Shown: piece by piece, positions 61,655 to 64,000 of the stretch
Layout: each line of letters starts with the position of its first letter
How positions within the stretch are numbered: the first letter of the stretch is position 1
Assembly (NCBI GenBank): GCA_002364735.1
Contig: DEZB01000056.1
Span: 1 to 64,000, forward strand
Reading direction: 5' to 3'
DNA from: Bacteroidales bacterium UBA3143
Lineage (GTDB): Bacteria > Bacteroidota > Bacteroidia > Bacteroidales > Dysgonomonadaceae
Length of the DNA: 64,000 nucleotides
Notes under the pieces: model-generated
What the model saw: only the letters and a program-made list of their open reading frames with translations
Database searches by the model: none
Told to the model about the DNA's origin: nothing
Program-made: the position numbers and the translations under genes

Positions 61655-63076
61655 TTATATTTTGTAAAATTCTTCCCATCCTTTGCGAGGAGGTGCTCCT
61701 ACAAGGAATGCATCAGCAAAAGCATCATTTGTTACACGTTTGGTGTATCTATCAAATTCAATTTTGCGATTCAAACGTTGTGCCATTACTCCTAAGGTGA
61801 ATACTTGACTTAAAGGTCCGCCAATTGAGAAAGGTGAACGAGTTTCCTCTTCTCCTTGACATGCCAACAAAAAGTTAGCATAATGATCTGAAGGACTCTC
61901 TGGAACATGAGGTAACTTACTTTCCATGGCTTTTGCCTTTTCTTCTCCAATTATAGATAAAGTGCTGCCATGCGAGTTGCCTTTAAAAATTAAGTCCTTG
62001 CTGTAAATTTCTTTACCTGGATTTAATTTCGCTGGTTGTATTTTACCACCACCCACACTTGGAATATTAGGGTCAAGCTCTGAAACACCATATCCTTCTG
62101 GTACTGAAGGTATATTGTTTACACCATCATACCAAGTAATTACAACTGGAGGCATAGTGCCACGTTTCGGGAAATTGAATTGAATAGTGCTCGACATGGG
62201 GAAGAAATAATCGTTATGACCTTCCAGTTTTAGAGGAATAATCTCTTCGGGCAATCCCAATTCTAAGAATCGGTGTGAAGTATCAATAAGGTGTGCACCC
62301 CAATCGCCTAAGGCTCCCATACCAAAATCGTACCAACTACGCCATTGTCCATAATGGAAATCTTTGTTGAAGTCGTGATGCTCTTGTGCAGACAACCATT
62401 TGTCCCAATCAAGTGTTTCGGGAATTGGTTCTGCGGCTGGAAACTGCTTAATGTTTGGATCCCAACCGTGCCAACGTCTTGGGTTGTTCATGTGGGCAGT
62501 AATGGCAGTCACATCTTTGATAATACCAGCCTCTTTCCAAGCTTTAAATTGGAAATAGTTGGCTTGAGAGTGACCCTGATTACCCATCTGCGTTACAACA
62601 TTACTGTGTTTCTTGGCAGCATCCATCATCAATTGCACTTCGTGGAATGTACGCGCCATTGGTTTTTCCACAAACACATGTTTGCCCAAAGCCATAGCCA
62701 TCATACAAGCAGGAAAATGAGAGAAGTCGGGAGTTGCAACTGCAACTGCATCAATTTCATTACCCATTTTGTCAAACATTTCACGAAAATCTGTGAAACG
62801 TTTTGCATTCGGAAATTTTGCCAAAGCTTTTTTGGTATGCTCTGCACCTAAATCCACATCACACAGTCCAACAAAGTTGGCTAATCCTGTTTTATCAAAA
62901 TCATTGATAATCTCCCATCCTCTATTACCGATACCGATAACAGCAAGATTTACTTTCTTACCCGAACCCATTATTCTACTGTAACTTGCTGCATTTGTTT
63001 TGGATGATAATCCAGAAAATGCCAAACCAGCAGAAGCAAAAGCTGCAGTTCGAAGGAACTCTCTACGTGTAGTCAT
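61655..63076 (-). CDS. Tat-exported Gfo/Idh/MocA family oxidoreductase
   Basis: The 473-residue protein starts with a Tat-like signal (TTRREFLRTAAFASAGLAF), which exports folded, cofactor-loaded enzymes. The Rossmann fold has VIGIGNRGWEI; the conserved EKP motif is in VEKPMARTF, and the C-terminal dehydrogenase domain follows. The likely reaction is NAD(P)-dependent oxidation or reduction of a sugar hydroxyl, perhaps with a bound cofactor. It is co-transcribed with the exported sugar isomerase, and a SusD gene lies upstream, pointing to glycan or glycoside use. Confidence 0.9.
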   Translation of the reverse strand: MTTRREFLRTAAFASAGLAFSGLSSKTNAASYSRIMGSGKKVNLAVIGIGNRGWEIINDFDKTGLANFVGLCDVDLGAEHTKKALAKFPNAKRFTDFREMFDKMGNEIDAVAVATPDFSHFPACMMAMALGKHVFVEKPMARTFHEVQLMMDAAKKHSNVVTQMGNQGHSQANYFQFKAWKEAGIIKDVTAITAHMNNPRRWHGWDPNIKQFPAAEPIPETLDWDKWLSAQEHHDFNKDFHYGQWRSWYDFGMGALGDWGAHLIDTSHRFLELGLPEEIIPLKLEGHNDYFFPMSSTIQFNFPKRGTMPPVVITWYDGVNNIPSVPEGYGVSELDPNIPSVGGGKIQPAKLNPGKEIYSKDLIFKGNSHGSTLSIIGEEKAKAMESKLPHVPESPSDHYANFLLACQGEEETRSPFSIGGPLSQVFTLGVMAQRLNRKIEFDRYTKRVTNDAFADAFLVGAPPRKGWEEFYKI

Positions 63077-63148
63077 ATTTTTTTTTAATTAGCGAGGTGT
63101 ATTTTAGTTGATTATAATTAGTTTCTACCAGTGTATTTTACAAATTAA

Positions 63149-63214
63149 GTCTTTGATAAGAAAAGAGCTATAGAAACAAAAGTTTCATACTATTTGCTCT
63201 TTTCTTACAAAGAC
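63149..63214 (-). terminator. Large intercistronic hairpin between susD and the oxidoreductase gene
   Basis: GTCTTTG plus TAAGAAAAGAGC (63149-63168, one bulged A) pairs perfectly with GCTCTTTTCTTACAAAGAC (63196-63214). Inside, GAAAC (63173-63177) pairs with GTTTC (63182-63186). It lies 46 bases after the susD stop and could terminate, attenuate or protect the upstream mRNA. Confidence 0.65.
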
Positions 63215-63259
63215 GAATTATAAAAGTAATGACAAATAAGGATTAAAACAAATCTTTAT

Positions 63260-64000
63260 TTATTCCTTTACTGCATCTGGTCCTAAAACTGTTCCTTCTT
63301 TTGGAACCTTTAAAGGCTCAACATTATTTTCAGCTCCAGGATAACCAATGTTTTGATTGATTACGCCTTTTGTATTTGTATTAATAGCACTGGCAGGAAC
63401 TGGCCAAAGCACATGATGAACACTGATTTTATACTCAGCCCATTTATGCTTCACTCCTTTGTTGTAGAAGTTTGATTGTTTAACCACCCAATCATAATAG
63501 AAGTTGATTCCTTCTTGTTTTACGTTCGAGCCAACTCCACCAGGACCAGAGAAATTATTCAATTTGTACACCCTACCTCCGAAAACCTCACATGGTTTTC
63601 CAGTTCTTGCATACGTATAAGCAATTCTCGTTAGTTCCGATTTTCTGTTTTCTTCGTAATATAATTCTCTTGCTCTTTCAGCTAAAACTGCACCAATATT
63701 AACATCTGCTGCAGTTAATGGATCAGCTCCAGCTCTAACTCTCACCACATTTAGCATATCTGCAGCTTGTCCTAATTGATCTTTCCAATAATAGCTTTCA
63801 GCCATCATCAAATAAACTTCAGCAGATCTATAAATGTACCATGGAGTTTCGCCACCGCGCCATTGTGTATTTAAAGGATCTGGCACAAAAACTTTGTAAT
63901 GCGGCCAAGAGAACCAAAGTCGAATCGTATCTTCTACCGACATATTTACAGGTTTAACCAAATGCTCACCATACCATGGATTATTATTGTTTTTTAGACT
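63260..64000 (-). CDS. SusD/RagB family lipoprotein, C-terminal part (runs off the window)
   Basis: About 246 C-terminal residues are present and the frame stays open to the window end, so the N-terminus and lipobox are missing. Family landmarks are WYIYRSAEVYLMMAESYYW, the TPR-like AADMLNVVRVRAG, LAERARELYYEENRKSEL and the final VLWPVP...INQNIGYPG. SusD proteins sit on the outer surface over a SusC transporter and bind glycans; a susC gene is expected beyond the window edge. It is upstream of the oxidoreductase and isomerase genes on the same strand. Confidence 0.93.
   Translation of the reverse strand, partial: SLKNNNNPWYGEHLVKPVNMSVEDTIRLWFSWPHYKVFVPDPLNTQWRGGETPWYIYRSAEVYLMMAESYYWKDQLGQAADMLNVVRVRAGADPLTAADVNIGAVLAERARELYYEENRKSELTRIAYTYARTGKPCEVFGGRVYKLNNFSGPGGVGSNVKQEGINFYYDWVVKQSNFYNKGVKHKWAEYKISVHHVLWPVPASAINTNTKGVINQNIGYPGAENNVEPLKVPKEGTVLGPDAVKE

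Overview
The window is about 64 kb of AT-rich chromosomal DNA from a member of the Bacteroidota, most likely order Bacteroidales; the genus cannot be named from the sequence. The signs are a run-off SusD/RagB gene, a serine palmitoyltransferase-type enzyme, a DUF4494 protein, a PNGase F, TonB-linked outer-membrane proteins, ribosomal genes without Shine-Dalgarno sequences, a str operon with no tuf gene, and many upstream boxes of the Bacteroidota -7 type TAnnTTTG. No tRNA, rRNA, CRISPR array, insertion sequence or prophage was seen.

Layout. 0.3-7 kb (+): a Balon/baeRF3-like ribosome-associated protein, a zinc-ribbon Nudix hydrolase, and a large TPR protein with its outer-membrane beta-barrel partner. 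7.7-11.2 kb (+): the two subunits of a heterodimeric ABC exporter, flanked on both sides by intergenic arrays of small dyads (period about 42 bp on the left, 40 bp on the right). 11.9-17.4 kb: a CdsZ-type zinc-ribbon protein and Nif3 (-), a secreted PNGase F (+), an SGNH-like secreted protein (-) and a type II NADH dehydrogenase (-). 17.5-35.7 kb (-): one nearly unbroken ribosomal supercluster. In transcription order it runs rpsL-rpsG-fusA-rpsJ, the S10 and spc genes with secY, map, infA and rpmJ, then rpsM-rpsK-rpsD-rpoA-rplQ. It includes the small rpmD and rpmJ genes and several structured intercistronic gaps. 36.6-42.1 kb (-): a cation efflux protein, a membrane protein with a Nudix-like tail, lipoyl synthase and dipeptidyl peptidase IV.

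42.4-55.3 kb: serine palmitoyltransferase (+), 2-Cys peroxiredoxin (-), IMP dehydrogenase (+), a murein-peptide recycling pair of NlpC/P60 endopeptidase and Ala-Glu epimerase (+), nicotinamidase (-), a TonB-dependent receptor with Met/Pro-rich inserts (+), DUF4494 plus YggS (+), a dihydroorotate-dehydrogenase-like protein and OxyR (+). 55.3-64 kb: a lipoprotein acetylesterase (-), an AraC regulator (+), a DUF6261-like protein (-), a long gene-free tract with a third dyad array, then an exported sugar isomerase and oxidoreductase pair behind a SusD gene that runs off the end (-).

The genes fit a saprophytic or host-associated degrader of glycoproteins and glycans with oxidative-stress defence. 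The most unusual content is non-coding. Three arrays of different sequence all repeat a small dyad every 40-42 bp, about four helical turns, and two of them bracket the ABC exporter. There is also a nested hairpin between rpsK and rpsD.
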